In this document: in pieces, positions 34,460 to 48,201 of the stretch
Numbering within the stretch: the first letter of the stretch is position 1
Layout: each line of letters starts with the position of its first letter
DNA from: Gaeumannomyces sp. JS-464
Taxonomy: Eukaryota > Ascomycota > Sordariomycetes > Magnaporthales > Magnaporthaceae
Length of the DNA: 64,000 nucleotides
Direction: 5' to 3'
Assembly: GCA_002197995.1 (NCBI GenBank)
Contig: NGZR01000003.1
Location: 1,674,001 to 1,738,000 of the forward strand
Translations under genes and position numbers: made by a program
The notes under the pieces: model-generated
The model's input: the letters and a program-made list of their open reading frames with translations, nothing else
What the model was told of the DNA's origin: nothing
Databases searched by the model: none

Positions 34460-37400
34460 AGCCAGACCAGGGCCCGCCCAAGCCACAGGGCGAACTCGGT
34501 GGGTATGAGGTTTGTGTTTGGCGATGGTTTCCGAGTCGCGGACATGTCCTCCGCAATGGAAGGGGGTCGGCCGGTCGTCAAGGTATGTAACAGTTTTTTT
34601 TTCGCCTTATGGGGTGGGTCGGGCATTTCATCCAAACTCAACACAGCCAGCCTTCTGCGGCGGATGACGATGGCATATTCCGTCTTTCCCCAGCCCCCTG
34701 GCCAGCCCACTTCCGGAGGGAAAAAAAAAACGCAACGGGTTTGGATGAAGCCAAGAATAGGAAGGCGAGGCAGTGGCAAAAACCAGAGATGCTGCCCTAC
34801 AGGTCCGCTTTTACAGAATCCAAAATTGAAAATGGAAAAAAAGAGGAGGACGATAAAGAAATCTGTGAAGGCTTCACAGCCCAGGCCTCCACGCTCTACA
34901 GTATGTGAAAATCATGGCAGGGGAAATTTGAACCGTGTTTGCTTGCCTTGTGGGAACGTGGCTTGGCTCCTGATAAAGGCCAAGAAAGAAAAGGGGTGGC
35001 GAATAAACAGAAAGAAAAAAATTATCAGCCACGACAACAACAGAGATTGTCGGCGCCCAAAGCCTGGAATCCCTGCCTGCAAAACCAAACATTCCACTAT
35101 CGAAACGCAAATTTCAGAGAAAAAAAAAACTCTTCAACTATCTGCCCTACCGGCCTCCCTCCCTATTCGGGAAATCAGGGGCTGTTGCACATTGTTGCTT
35201 CCCAAGACATGGGGTGCTCCAATACGAGAGAGACCCCGTTCCACCACCCCAGATACCACGAAATGAGCTTTGGCCGAGCCCGAGGCCATGACAAACAACA
35301 TAACGTATCCCTTGATGACTGTCACGATTGCTTGTCTTGGAACAAGGCGCAGACAGGGTGGCGGCAACAGTCCGTCACGACGGCGGGTGCCTCTGACGTG
35401 GCACATCTCATCGTCGTCACGCTCGTCAGGGGACTTCCTAAAACGTGCGTCGCGCCCTTGGGGCTCTACATTTTACGTGCAAGTCCAGATCGAAGCATGC
35501 GATAACTCGCTTTTACTCTCGGAGCAGTTGCCTGCAATCGATCAAGAAGCAAGGCAGGCCGCGAGTGGTAGTCGCACGCGAGCAAGGCAGGCGGGCATGC
35601 AAGGTCATAGGCGTGCAGCCTTGCGTGGTCCAAACAGGAAAAGGCTGGCTTACGAGGTGGATAGCCGCTGATCCGTCCACCAGCACAACGACGGATCTGG
35701 TAGCCGTGTTTCGTGAGATTCTGGCCAACCCTCGTGTCCACACCCGCCTTCCGCCTCGCGGACCTGCTGTCCATCCGCCTAGGAAAAGGCGGGCTTTGAA
35801 TTGAGTGGGGAGATCATATGGCAGCGCCGGAGGATTTTGATTATTTCCATGGCTCCTCGAGCCCCAGAGGACAGAGGATCGCGAAATGACAGCTCACAAT
35901 CGTAATTTTAGAGGCCGGAGCAGGCCTGACAACTCTTCGGCTGACCGCATGAGGCTGAGAGGGAGGGGAGGGGCGGCACGCGTTAGTAATCTGGACGTGT
36001 CCCGTCGAGGACATGCGGTCTCGGGGCACAGAAATGCCTCATGTGACCTAGCACACCGCGCGGTCACGCCACGGGGAAAGCGTGGGACGGCCATGGGCCG
36101 CCGAGAGACGCGAAAGGCCAAAGGGTCGGACAGCAGGACGCGCAACAGAGGGAGTGCCCCCTCCTGCTGCTGCGTTCTTGGTCAGACGTGATGCGACGTG
36201 ACGAGAGCAACAAACCAGAGACAAGTGCACGCGAGAGAGGCCACCAGCCCCAAACGAGAAATGGTCAATGACGACTAGTCATGTTGCACAGAATTGAGCG
36301 AATGGGGGCCGGGCGATATCGAGGTCGAGAGACGCGGCCTGCCGAGGCAACGCGACGCAAAGCGGCCCTCGAGCACCGAAAAGGCAGTACCGTCCTCGGT
36401 GGCTTGCAGGCTGGTTGCCCGCTGGTCCTCACCTTGGCTGAGGAGGAAGGCAGCAAAGGCCGGAAAGCCCGCAATCAGAGCGTGCCGGTTGGCTGCATGC
36501 GACGCACATCATACATACATGCCTATAGAGGAGGAGGTGTGCAACAAAATCCTGCAGCCTCGCTGATGGAAAGAGTAATCGGCGTTATGCATCGAATCAG
36601 AGGCGGAGCCGAGTCTGGTGGGGGCAAAGCAGGCACATAGACGAGCTGGGAGGCGAAGCCGAGTCAAGTATTGCGGTGGTGGTTGTGGTGGTGGCTGCTT
36701 CTTGCAGGCCTCAACGGGTCGCTGTTCTGCATTTCGATATAGGCTGTCCATCCCTTGCAGCGCAGTGTAACACGAAACGCGGAGGACAAGAGAAGAGAAA
36801 AAAAGACACACACAGATGAAAGCGCGGAGACTTCTCCGGCCTCCTCACCGGTTGTGCGGCGGGAGATGCCGTCGATGAGAAGGAGAGCTTGAGGGAAAGG
36901 CACTAGGGGCAGGCAAAGGAGGGGAGGCCGGCGAGCGATCGTGCCGTGCTGCCCTGAGTGCCTGACCCAGAAAGCTGGCTGGCAGTGGTATGCCCTTGTG
37001 GCCAACTCCACCTCCCACCTGGCACCCCTCCATTCTGGCTGCGCTCTGCAGGCTGCTGCACGAGTTGGGGCCAATAGGGAGGGGGGAAATGTGACAGGTC
37101 ACAGTCGCCGTCGAGGCCAATCTGACAGGCGCGGGCCGACTATTGGTGTTTGAACGTAATGCCGAAGGCCCCAAACGGAAGTGGGGAGATGGCTGGCTTG
37201 CCGTATCCGGCGGAGCCGATGCCTTCGGAGCCGTCGATCTGCGCGTCTGCCTCTGTCTGCCTCTTGCGCTGGCCGCCTGTCCGACCACGTCGACCAAAAA
37301 ATAACACGGACCATGGCCCACTAGATTTTGTATGAGATGGTCCGCGTTTTTTCTTGGTCGACGTGCCGACCTGCCGCCGTCTGGTCATAGTCGCCGCACC

Positions 37401-39937
37401 AGCAGCCGCGATGGCGTGCTGATCCGGAATACGGCGTGGGGAAAGAGGAGAAGAAAAAAAAAAAGAAAAAAAGGGAAAGCAATAGGATGTGCAGCCAGGC
37501 CTGCGCGAGAGAGCCGAAGCGGGAAGACTGTCGTCATTGGCAAACGTGGTTCGCCTCGCGGGCAAAGCCAAGCTGCAGCCGGCCAACAGAGGGAGACTGC
37601 GTGCGTGGGGAGCAATCGCTAGCCTCTTGCGCAACATGCTCGCTCTCTCTTGGCTGCCCTCTCGGGGCGCAAACGCGGCACTGCCGGCGGCGAGTGAGAG
37701 GGCGAGGAGGGGTTGAACGAGGGCGCGCAGCTGCGACGTCGAGGTGGGACTCGACCACAAAGTGGCCGCCGCTGATGGTCGGGCCAACACGCTGTCCCGT
37801 CGTATAATCATTGAATCATTCCCGCCAGCACTGATCAGGTGCTTTTGGCCGAGTTTTGCTTTTCTAGGGCCCTGTCGGGTTGCTGTGCTGGCGTGGGAAA
37901 ATGGCGGCGGGGATGGTGTGGGGCTTGCAACCATCCCGATGGAGCAATTCTTACGTCGTGCCTTCTCATCGAGCAGCACCGCGACTGCCCCATTCGCACG
38001 TCGGGTCAGGCCAGCCGAGGGCAGGTCAGGCCAGGCCAGGCCGGCGCTGGCGCTGGCGGCACCCAGCCTCCCTTGAGATGCAATTCACGCATGTCGCCAG
38101 ATGTACCGGTTCAATGTACGACATTGGGCTTCTGTCGACATTCAAGAAGGTCGAAATGGCCGGGAAGCCGGTCAGAAGATGGATGGGTGGGTGGGTTTGT
38201 GGGAGTGAGGCAAGAGATCGTGCGTTGTCGTCTGGGCTTTTCGATCGGCTGCCCCTGCCAGTTGCTGGCCTTTTGCGTGCGAGTGGGGCACCGCCGGTCC
38301 ACAACCAACCGCCCAGCATCGATCCTTCCTGCTCCCTGGAGGTAGCCCAGCGAGCCCGGTGTTCCTTCCCCAACGCCTGCTGCGGACGCGCAGTCATCGC
38401 ATCCGACCTCTTCTGTCCACCAACCACTTGTGCTGCCGTGGCTGCGCTGCGAGGCAGAAGCAAGCTGCTCGCCTGCCGGCCTTGACGGTTTTGGCACGTT
38501 TTCGCCAATCTTTCTCACTGGCGCGGCTCGGCGCAGGCCAGGCATCTCATCTTGCCCGGGGGGGTTTCCGAGCAAGGCCGCAGCGTGCAGCCAGCAAGGG
38601 ATTGCAGCTAGCAAGGTGCTCAGGTGGAAGCTCGGAGAGGGGACATACATCAACAATGGCTGCGGCCCCCAGCTTGACAGCTTAGCTTCCATGTGAAGAG
38701 AGCTCTGGCTCCGGTTTCTCGTAACCATTGTTAAGCCATCGGTCAGCAATTGGGGCAACCGACCGACGGCGCGAGGTGGCAGACAGGGTTGTTCTTGAGC
38801 TCGATGCACCCGCATAACACGACAAGGCCTGCTATACCAAGCATACCAAGCTGCACACTTGACCCCAACCAGTCTCGAGCCGGGCAGATTGCGGAGGTGG
38901 GGATCCAATGGAGGGGTGGGCTAAGGTTGCCGGAAACAGGAGTCGAAAGGGCTCTGGGGATTTCTAGAAACCTGCCCCAGTGAGACTGCAACTGAGACTT
39001 TGGGGCCAGCTCGAGTGGGTCGGCTGCGGTTGCATCCATCACCTATCGAGTCCACCCATATCGTCAACCGTCTGTGGTGAGGGGCCGTGTCGGTGGCCCC
39101 TCCCATTGAGGTGCCTGCTGCTCCTCTCCTTGACTGCCCTGAGACGCACTCCGTCGCCATCGACCACAGTCTGTTGCGGCAGCCCAGACAGTTGCGCTGC
39201 CATCTTCATTATTTCCCCTTTTGACAACTTTGCCCCAGTTGTCAAAGTGAACCAAACCAAGCCCAGGTCGAGCGACAGAGCCGTGACAGAGCCTCCCGTC
39301 GGCAAATGAACCGTCGGGGCCTGCTCTGCTGCGCTGCTCCCACACAAAGACCTCCCCGCCCACAAAGCCCGGACACAAACCCGGACCCCGACAGCTTTAC
39401 CCGGCTTTCCTTACAGGATGCACTTTCCAGGCCGCCCACTCTATGCAAGTGCAGCCATTCATGACTGGCAGATGATGGATCCTTCATGGCGCTACCTACA
39501 TGCTGTATGCAGAGGGATGTCGCCTCATCCCTAGTCTCTCCCCTCTCCCCTCCCCGGCAGCCCGCAGCAGCCACCGTCTCGCCCTGCTGCCAACAGCCCT
39601 TGGACACGTTCCTACCGATCGGCCCTGACCTGCCTGCCACCACGTACGGAGCATGCACCGCGCGCTCAAAACGTGCAAGCGGTCGGGACAAGGCGGTCGC
39701 GTCAGATGCAACGTCCGGACTCCTCGCCTCCAATGAGCTGCCCGGCCCGCCATGCGAAATTTGGTATCCCGTCCTGATTGGCGGCTTGTCGGGGGCGGAT
39801 CCGACGCGTTTCAAGGTTTTTCCCCAAAGCCCAAAGGAACTTGCATCTCGAGTCTGCACCTCGTGATCCCTTCAAGAACGGCATGTTTTCGGATGGGTGC
39901 GGACCCGCGCGAGGCGGCCGCGGCCACCACTTTCGGG

Positions 39938-39960
39938 CCCCCCCCCCCCCCCCCCCCCCC
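39938..39960 (+). repeat. C23 homopolymer
   Basis: Twenty-three consecutive C, the second long C run in the gene-free block. Confidence 0.8.
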
Positions 39961-40509
39961 TTCAACCCCGTCCTCAGTCGCCGATCGTGCCAGTTGGCAG
40001 TGGGCGCTCGCATCGCGGCTATATGTGGCCCCCCAGAGATTGATAATGCGTCTCTGGGCGAGGGATGCCTCCACATGTTTCTGCATCATCCCTCGACAGA
40101 CGACACAGGCACGCGCACCCACGCCCACGCAGAGCAGGGCGAGCCGCATTCCTACGTAAATGATCCCCACGCGAGGGATTTGCATCTCCGTCTGTTCGCT
40201 GGCCCCCTCCCTCTCCCTCTGTCGGCCCCGACGCGTTGCCTATCCCCTTCTCCTCCACCACTACCAAAAAATACCACCACGTCTTGTATCCTGCGCGATG
40301 CGCACATCGCTGCAACGCCGTGCCCATCTCCGATGCACCGTCGCCCCCGCCCTCAGCTGGTCGCTCGCTCGGCGTCTATGGCGGCTGCGAGATTGGCACA
40401 GGGGTTTCCCACCCCATGCAAGGGTATGGATTACCGTGGTTCATCTTCCCCCAGCTGAGGTTACATAAGGCCCGCAAGCCAAGCCGATGGCAGCGAGCCA
40501 TCTCACAGC

Positions 40510-40860
40510 ACATACGTATGTAGTGGAGTGAGTTGAGGGATAAAAAAAAATTGTAAAGAGCACAATAGGAGCAAAACGCGGGCGCGCAATGATACAGGGA
40601 ATACCAAGCCGGAGGAATGAAGCTATCCCCTGAGCAGCCTAAAAGAGACAGACTATGATAGTCGTCATCCTCGCTTACCTGTTTAGTCAGGTGTCTAAGC
40701 AAATAGTACCCTGTATCTATTATTTCTGGTAGCATTTGCATGATCCGTATGTGCTGGTAGTTATAACAGCCGCATTATAGTTCTTGTTATCATTGTCACC
40801 CTTGCCTTGGCTGCAGGAACAACAAGAGTCGTCGTTGCTGGCACCCTAATATTAGGTGGT
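40510..40860. other. AT-richer island within the gene-free block
   Basis: About 350 bases with visibly more A/T than the flanks and several TAT/ATA strings. No open frame of note and no terminal repeats were found. It may be an old mutated insertion. Confidence 0.3.
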
Positions 40861-41309
40861 GATGCCTCCCTTTCTCGAATCGGAAAACATCTGCCCTGCT
40901 GGCGAAGATGGTCAAAACCTCGCAGGCCGATGGAAGTTGCTCTCGGATCGCATGCACGAGGCCTCGTATTCACCCCAGTCAGGACTCGGGTTCGTGTCCC
41001 GGCATTGGGACGGCAAATCGACGGGAGAGCGGGGGGCGTTTGCTTGGAGAGGACGCGTCGCCACCCCGGGCTTCTCTCCTACTACGGGATGCTCCGAAAA
41101 AAAAAAAAAAAAGGTCTTTCGATGGCCCCTGGGCAGGCGGCTTGGTGGGCCGGCAGGGAGGGAGGTGCAGAAAAAGAAAAGAGAAGAACCATAATTGCCC
41201 CGCATCCTCACCGGTCTTGAGGGCTTTTGAGGGTGTCGTGAAGTGACCTTAGGTGACCCTGGAGAAAGCCGGAGAGGGGCACGAAGAAAGAGGCTGCAGG
41301 ACAGGCACC

Positions 41310-41341
41310 TTTTTTTTTTTTTTTTTGTTTTTTTTTTTTTT
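41310..41341 (+). repeat. Long T tract with one G interruption
   Basis: T17, G, then T14, followed by TGTGTG-type sequence. Confidence 0.8.
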
Positions 41342-42108
41342 GTGTGTGGATTTTTCATCAAGAGTCTATGAGGGTCTAGGCCGCGCCTCTCACTTGTTTG
41401 GCCAAGGCCCGGCCAGGCCAGCCACAGGGCCGAATGGAGGAGGGATTGCATGCATGCGTAGTAGCACAGCAGCAGCAGCAGCAGGGCAAGAGCAATGTCG
41501 GTGGAATGATAGAATAAGAGCTGAAAGGAGATGGCGGTGTGGTGGGAGTGCAGAACGGGGGAAATGATAGGAGAGCGCCATCGTTGACGTGGACGATTTC
41601 ACAGAGGAGAGGCCGAGGAGGGACACACGAGCAGACATCATCAGGTCGAGAGGGGAAAGGGTCTTCAGCCCAGGCCACGCACCCTATCACTTTGCTCGAT
41701 CTGATATTAAATAAATCTCAGTTTTGCGCGGCACAAGGGGTTCAACTGGTTCGGCGACAAAGACGGGAGACCGGTGGCGGCGCAACCACCCGTCTCGCAC
41801 CCACGGGGAAGACTGCCTCTGACATCCGTGGCCCAACGGCGTTTTTTTTTTGCAAGCCCTGGGAGGGGGACGATGGGCGGGGGTGGGCGGGCATCGCATC
41901 CGACAGCTCAACCAACCCAAGAGAGGGAGAGGCCGCGCGCGACTTTGAGGGCGGCCCCTCCCGCCGGTCGCGCGCGCGCGCCCGCCATTGGGAGGGGGAG
42001 TCGGCTTACCTGTGGTTTGGGAACTCACTCATTTCGGCATGCCCGCTGTCCGCTTGCCTTGCGACGCCGGGAGCGGGGCCAGCTTGCGCAAGCAACGCCC
42101 GGCTGCGA

Positions 42109-42135
42109 CTGCTGCTGCTGCTGCTGCTGCTGCTG
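42109..42135 (+). repeat. (CTG)9 run, non-coding
   Basis: Nine uninterrupted CTG units outside any supported gene. Confidence 0.9.
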
Positions 42136-45033
42136 CACGTACGCTTCAGCTGGGCCAGGGTTCAGGGACGGAAATCAGATTTCCTCGGATAGGTGGTCCC
42201 CCATCGTCAGGTACCAGCCAGGTACATACCTACGTATATACACACGCACACATAATCACACACGCACACATACTACCTACCCTAGCGCCTCCGTTACGTC
42301 GAGTTGTGGTGGTGGGTGAGATTGGAAGTGCTCGCGTCTCAAGAAAGTAACCCTCCAGGTTGTTTGGAACGGAACTTGTGCTTGCCCACGTGGACATGAA
42401 AAAAAGAGACATACCGACCAAAAAAAGGGGCAATGAGGTTGAGCGGATCCCCGCGCCCACCATTCGGGAGCAACAGAACCGGCCTGCCCCAGCGGATCCC
42501 TCCTCACCAGATTCTCTCAAGCTGGGTTCTTGTGGTTTTTTATTTTTATTGATTCATTTTTTTCTGTTTTCTTTCTGACCGACATGCCTACCCCCTGCTA
42601 TCTCTCCTCCTGATTGTCCGGCTAGACATCCGTGTCCATGCAAACTCTCCCTGGGGTCTCTTGCAGGGAAGCCCTCCCTGTTTGCCGCGCTCACAAGCCT
42701 TTTAGGCCGGGAAAATCATGACGATGGCAGCGCCCGTCGTAACGTAACGATATTTGCCCCGCCGCAAAACTCAGCTCGAACCTGTCCGGCCCCCTCGCAG
42801 CCCACACACAGTGCGTGTCATTGCACAAAGAGAGGGGAGGGGTGCTTGATTTCGCTGCCCAGGCGTCTTATCTCTTGTTTGGCCGCACACCGAAATCTCC
42901 GAGGCTTTTGCAGCGCAGACCTTGATTGAGCCTCTCATTTCCAACTCTCTCTCTGACCGCCTCCCAGTCGTCGACCACCAGCACACAGAGTTTCTGACTC
43001 ACCTGACGAGTTCCATTGCTCCGAGCAAGTCGTCAGCACGTGCCTTTGCAATTTCGCTGTTCCGGTATCGCACAGCGCAGGTACCAAGCGCCTCTCAGCT
43101 CTTTCTGCCCCCTGCCCGCCCGTCTGTCCCAATCTGCATTCCAGACGGAGGAATCCGTCTGCAGTTGGCTGACCCCTTCCCACCTTCTTCCCCCCTGCTT
43201 CCTCTTCTCCTGCGTATCCGTAGCAGGCAGGAGGAAAATCCCCGCCTAGAGTGACGTCCGTTTTTTTTTTCTTGTCCCGATCACATGAATTACCAGGGTC
43301 TCTTTCTCTTTCAAGCCCCGGGAGCAGCACCAAAAGCGGGGGTGAAACGTGATGAGCGCCGTCCCGATCTGGCAAGAAGCAAGCAAGGCCGACATGGGGA
43401 GGCTGATGCGCACGGCCGCCGATGCAACGGTGGGACTGGAGAATCGGGCACAAAAAGCAACTCACAAAAGAAGCCTGAAGCCTGAAGCCTGAAAGCCGAC
43501 CTGGGAAGCCAGCCTGGTGCAAGGGGACGGATAGGGGGAAGCGGCTCAAAGGGCGCACGCAGGATGGCACGACAAGAGAGTCAATGCCATGTTGGAGAAC
43601 GAATGACTCCGGCGGTTGGGGAGCAGCAGAGACCACGTGCACCCGCGCATACTAGCCTGGCTCTTGCCCGCAGGCATCCCGCACCAGCGGCGTATCGCCA
43701 AAACAAAAAATAAACACAAGCACAGGCTTCCCCAGTATTAGTGTGCGCCCAACGGCGAGGGGCCGGGGGCCGTTAGTTCCCCTGGGCCTCCCCCTACCGG
43801 GAGGGGCTGAATGCATGACGTCGTCGTATTGGGTTCCTTTTGTGATGCGCCCGCGCTCGTCCACGCGGCGACCCCGGCCTTTCGCATCCTCCATTCTTTT
43901 TTCTTTTTTCTCCCAAGGCACATGGGTCAAAAGAGAGGGTGCCACGAAAGCAAAGCGCAAAGCGAGCCAACGACACAGTCGCAGGCCGCAGCCGTTGTAG
44001 ATCCCATCTCGCCCTCCCGACAGATGAAACGGAAACGGGGACGCGCGGGGCCCGCTAATCTGCGCGCGTATTGCGGCGCTACGACTGAAGATCGTCACAT
44101 TTTGGGGACATTGCACATACCCACGGTCAGGTTTTTTTTTTTCTTCCTTGTTCGCGCGGTTTCCCCACGCCCGTGGGTGCCGATGCCCCGGATCAAGGCA
44201 GAAAAAAAAAGTCAAGGGGCAAGGGTAGGGGAGCGGCGACAAGGGCAAGGGCAAGGACAAGGGCAAAGCGTGTGCAGCGCTGCTGTGCTGCTGCTGCTGC
44301 CGCTCCTCGGGCTACAAGGTTCTGCCCGCTTGGCTCTGCGGACGGTGCAAGACAGCACAGGCGTGGATAAAGCGACATGGTAGCCAAGCGCTTGGGCCGA
44401 AGACCCTGAAAGCGTGTGACGTCTCCGTGCTGCCCAGCGGTTGCGCCATGTACGTGGCCCTAGGGGTTGGGAGTAAGAGGACAGGAAAAAAAAAAAACCC
44501 TGGGGAATTTGCACCACGGCGGCAGGCTCTGACTGGCACGCACGCATCTCACCTTGAAAACTGGTTCGCGGCGGTGGTGGCAGCCCGGCTATGCGGCAAC
44601 ATAGCTGCGCTTGGCGGTTGGGCGTGCTCGGCTCTTCTGTGAAGCCAGAGGTTGAAATGCGCCGCCCCGAAACAGCCCTCCCGTCCCCTCAGGTGGACCG
44701 ATCGTTGCCACTTCGGACCCTTGCGCCCGGCACCCCGAAACGGGCCCTCCCCAATAGAAAGCGCTGGTGGACCTGTCGTCCGCTCTCCCAGCCGCGGCTT
44801 GCGGTTTCCGGGGTCGGGACCATGGATTCTGCCATGGCAGAAGATAGAGTGAGGCGCGAGGAAGGATCAGAGTCAGCAATTTAATGGAGTTCAGGCGGAC
44901 GATCTGGGTGGACATCCAGGTACCCGACGAGGCGGTGTGATGGGCGATCAGCCGCCCAATCCGCCCGACCAGACCGCGTGCGCTACCTCGACGTCAGTCT
45001 GTCTGTCTCGGTCGTGAGAGGGGCAGCCCAAGC

Positions 45034-45059
45034 AAAAAAAAAAAAAAAAAAAAAAAAAA
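45034..45059 (+). repeat. A26 homopolymer
   Basis: Twenty-six consecutive A. Confidence 0.8.
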
Positions 45060-46358
45060 CCCACCGCACTGACAAAGAGGTCTTCGTGGAACCATTGGCA
45101 TGGGCTGAGGAAGGGCGGCTGTGTGGCCTTCCGAAGGGAGGGGCTCTCCCCTCGGGATTGCTCAAAGGAGCACAACCGAGAGCCACCGCCGGGGTGATCG
45201 ACCACGAGAGCTTGGGAGTCTGGGAAATTTACAGTAGAGCTGCTTTCTCATAGGCCTGCTCCATCCAGAGCGCCCAGAGGGAACCTATGTGGATGGGCAG
45301 CTGGGCGCGTTGCAGACAACCTGCATCGGCCCCTGACATGGAAGGAGGAAAAAAAAATTATGGAGGGACTGCCCTCGTGACACCCACCCGACTGGCTTTG
45401 CAGTGGTGTCAGCGAGGCCGGGGTCGGGAGACTGCGACGTCAGGAGAAAAAGAAGGAAGGAAAAAAAAGAGACGACGGCCGGCGATGCGCGCCTGACCCC
45501 GTCCGCACCATTTTTGGGCTTGTTCGGGAGGGATGGGGGGCGTGAAGCGAAGTTTGCGAGCCTGCGATTGATCAATTGCACTTGGGGCTGCATGCCTCTA
45601 GGAAGCTGCATGGCCTGGTGCGATGCTGGGCAGCCGTCACCATTGGAGGGGGATGGGAGACGTCAGAGGCGAGGGGAGGTAAAAAGGAAGCATGAAAAAA
45701 AAAAAAAAAACAGACCTGCACGCTGCGGTCCTCTCGGCCTGAAGCACAACCCGAGGCTGGCTGACGCCTTGCGGCCTCGGGCTCTTCTTGGTCGTTTCCC
45801 CTTGTCGGTCGCACTCAACACCACCACCCCCGCCGCCGCCGCCCAGTGTCACCCATTGGCACTTTACAACCACCCCTTCCCGGCGCCAGCTCTCCTCTTC
45901 ACACATTCTGGGCGGCTAGCTCCGCGCATGGAGGCTGTTGGCATGGGCCGAGCTCCTGTGCCTGGTAACAGGCTTCACCGCTGTTGGTAGAAGCCATGTA
46001 TTTTGCCCAGGAATCCAGGTACCTCTTCGGACAGGCTCGCTCAGCACTGCCACTCTCGGCGAGAGACAGAAGTTCACAGGCGGCTTGACAACGATCAAAA
46101 TCGGAGTCCGTTGGCTGTCAGCCTTCGCAACAGAGAAGTAAAGGGAGAAAGCTGCGAGGAAGAAAAGAGTGGGCCCAAAAGGCAGCGCACCCCCATTTTC
46201 GTCCCTCTTCAAAATACAACAACGCTGCCGCCCAAAAGGAAGACACGGGCAGCAAGGAGGACGGGCCCACCCACGTGTCGCATGATGGGGTCAATCACCA
46301 TTTCGCACACTTCCGGGCCCGAAGACGCGGCCTTATTAGACGCCGCGATATAGGTGGC

Positions 46359-46400
46359 AGGTATGTACCTAGGTAGGTACCTATGTACCTCGTAATAGCA
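46359..46400. repeat. TAGG/CCTA motif cluster
   Basis: GCAGGTATGTACCTAGGTAG followed by GTACCTATGTACCTCG: alternating CCTA and TAGG units with a palindromic TACCTAGGTA core. Confidence 0.8.
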
Positions 46401-46879
46401 CACAGGCCCGCATTCTCCATGCCTCCTCCCTCTGTCGTGTCCGTCACTTGCCTGATTGGGACTGAGGTGAAGATAGCAAACGACACGGAGGGCAGAGGCC
46501 ACCATCCCAGGTACTGGGTAGAGCAACCAAAGAAAAATCCCCCTTGCTCCGCAGGACCGCAGCAGCGCCTTCACAGCCGCCCGGCCTAGTCTTGAAGCGC
46601 TTGCAAAATGTCGGTGAGTCGAGCCGAGCAGACGGCGACGGCAAAAAAGAAAAAGAAAAAAGAAAGACGAGTGAGTGGACGATGATAGATGGGGGGGTGC
46701 TAGCCGGCCAACAGTATGGAGTTTCACAGGGGACCGCCCGGCCGCTGCCCCGGAACGATCCAGTGATAAATTAGACCGTATGTCGTTCGGTAGCAGTCGG
46801 GCAGGTGCTGCTGCCGCCGCCACGGAAACTTGAGCTCTCCTTTCGTCCTCTTTTTGTGCGCGTGTGTATATATTTTCTT

Positions 46880-46891
46880 GTGTGTGAGTGA

Positions 46892-46932
<41 letters not shown>
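46880..46932 (+). repeat. (TG)n-rich tract
   Basis: GTGTGTGAGTGAGTGTGCG and then a long pure TG run of more than ten units. Confidence 0.85.
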
Positions 46933-48180
46933 CAGGGGGTAGGACGGCAGGACGGCTAGCACAGCCAGCCCGCGCCCCCCATGGGGCCAAGCCTTTCTGC
47001 AGGACGTGGAGAATCTTTGGTGGAACTGACGTATGCCCTCTCTCGTCCCTTTACTCGCGAGGCAAGGGCCATCCAAACCAGCGAAAAGCGTGGATCGCAG
47101 GGTACAGTCAGTCACTTGCGCAATAATTGCTGGGCAGACCGCGGCGGTGGTGGCTGAAAGCGCAAGCCTGCGGGGCAGTGGCAGAGCAGGAAAGACAAAG
47201 AAGTGAAAGCCAAGCTCGGCTGATGTTCTGCAGCGCCGGCCTCACTGCCTTGGGCCACTTTTTTTTTTTCTCTCCCTCCCCGTTCTTCTGTATCTGTTTC
47301 TTTACGGCCAGCCAGCCAGCCGGACATGCAGCTTGCGGCGCGCGTGTGGCCTGCACACATGCAGCAAGCGGTCTTTTGATCAAATTTCGTGCTGGGAGAG
47401 CACGTTGGCTTCTCTGAACCGTTCCAAGGATCCCAAGAAGCGAGCCACTTGCAGCGCGCACCCCGTGAGGGCCATTCCGGTTTGGGCCCCATCTCTCCAT
47501 CCTTCAGCGTGGACAAAAAAGAGACAGAGGAGAGTGAGAGACGGAAAAGAAAGGGGGCGTGTGCTGGGGAAAAAGTGAGGAAGCTGGGAAGGTTCACGTA
47601 AGTCGACAGGGATCCAACAAGGCTGCATTTTTGTGTTCTTGTTGCTCCCAGTGCTCAGCTGGCGACTTTGTTCGTTCCCACTTTTTTTTTTGTTTTTTGA
47701 TTCTCCACCTGTTTGGAGGAGCCAAAGTACCGGTACTTTGGTTGCATGAAGACGGGCACCTCCACCAAAGACTTGCCTTGCTGCCCGCCCTCTAATCAGA
47801 TCAGCGGGTTACTAACGTACGTCTCGGGCAGAGAGAAGCAGAACCCTTGCTGACAGCCTCTCCCCTGTTTTCCTTTCTCTGCGAACGACGCAATCGCCCG
47901 CCCCTCCACTTCGTGAGTCGCCCACCCACTGGCCATTGAGAGTGATCCCCCACAGGAACAGAAGGAAGACACCAGCAGACAATGAAGAAAAAAAGGGGGC
48001 AATAGATGCGCAGTTCAAACGCCCGAGATTGGGACAGACACATGTAAAACACGGCCAAAAGGAGCTAGAACGACAATCCAAGGTCCAGGACTAGGTAGGT
48101 AAGGCATTCTACCTGGGTCGCGCGACTGAGCGTTCCCCGGAAACTCTCGATCAGCCAAACGTGATGCCCGGGGCGCAGAG

Positions 48181-48201
48181 AAAAAAAAAAAAAAAAAAAA
48201 A
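48181..48201 (+). repeat. A21 homopolymer
   Basis: Twenty-one consecutive A. Confidence 0.8.

Noticed and set aside
36845..40458. Several frames of 150-280 codons on both strands (for example 37140-37979, 38111-38908, 39242-39859)
   Set aside because: They overlap each other, have random-like composition, no family features and no consistent splice structure.
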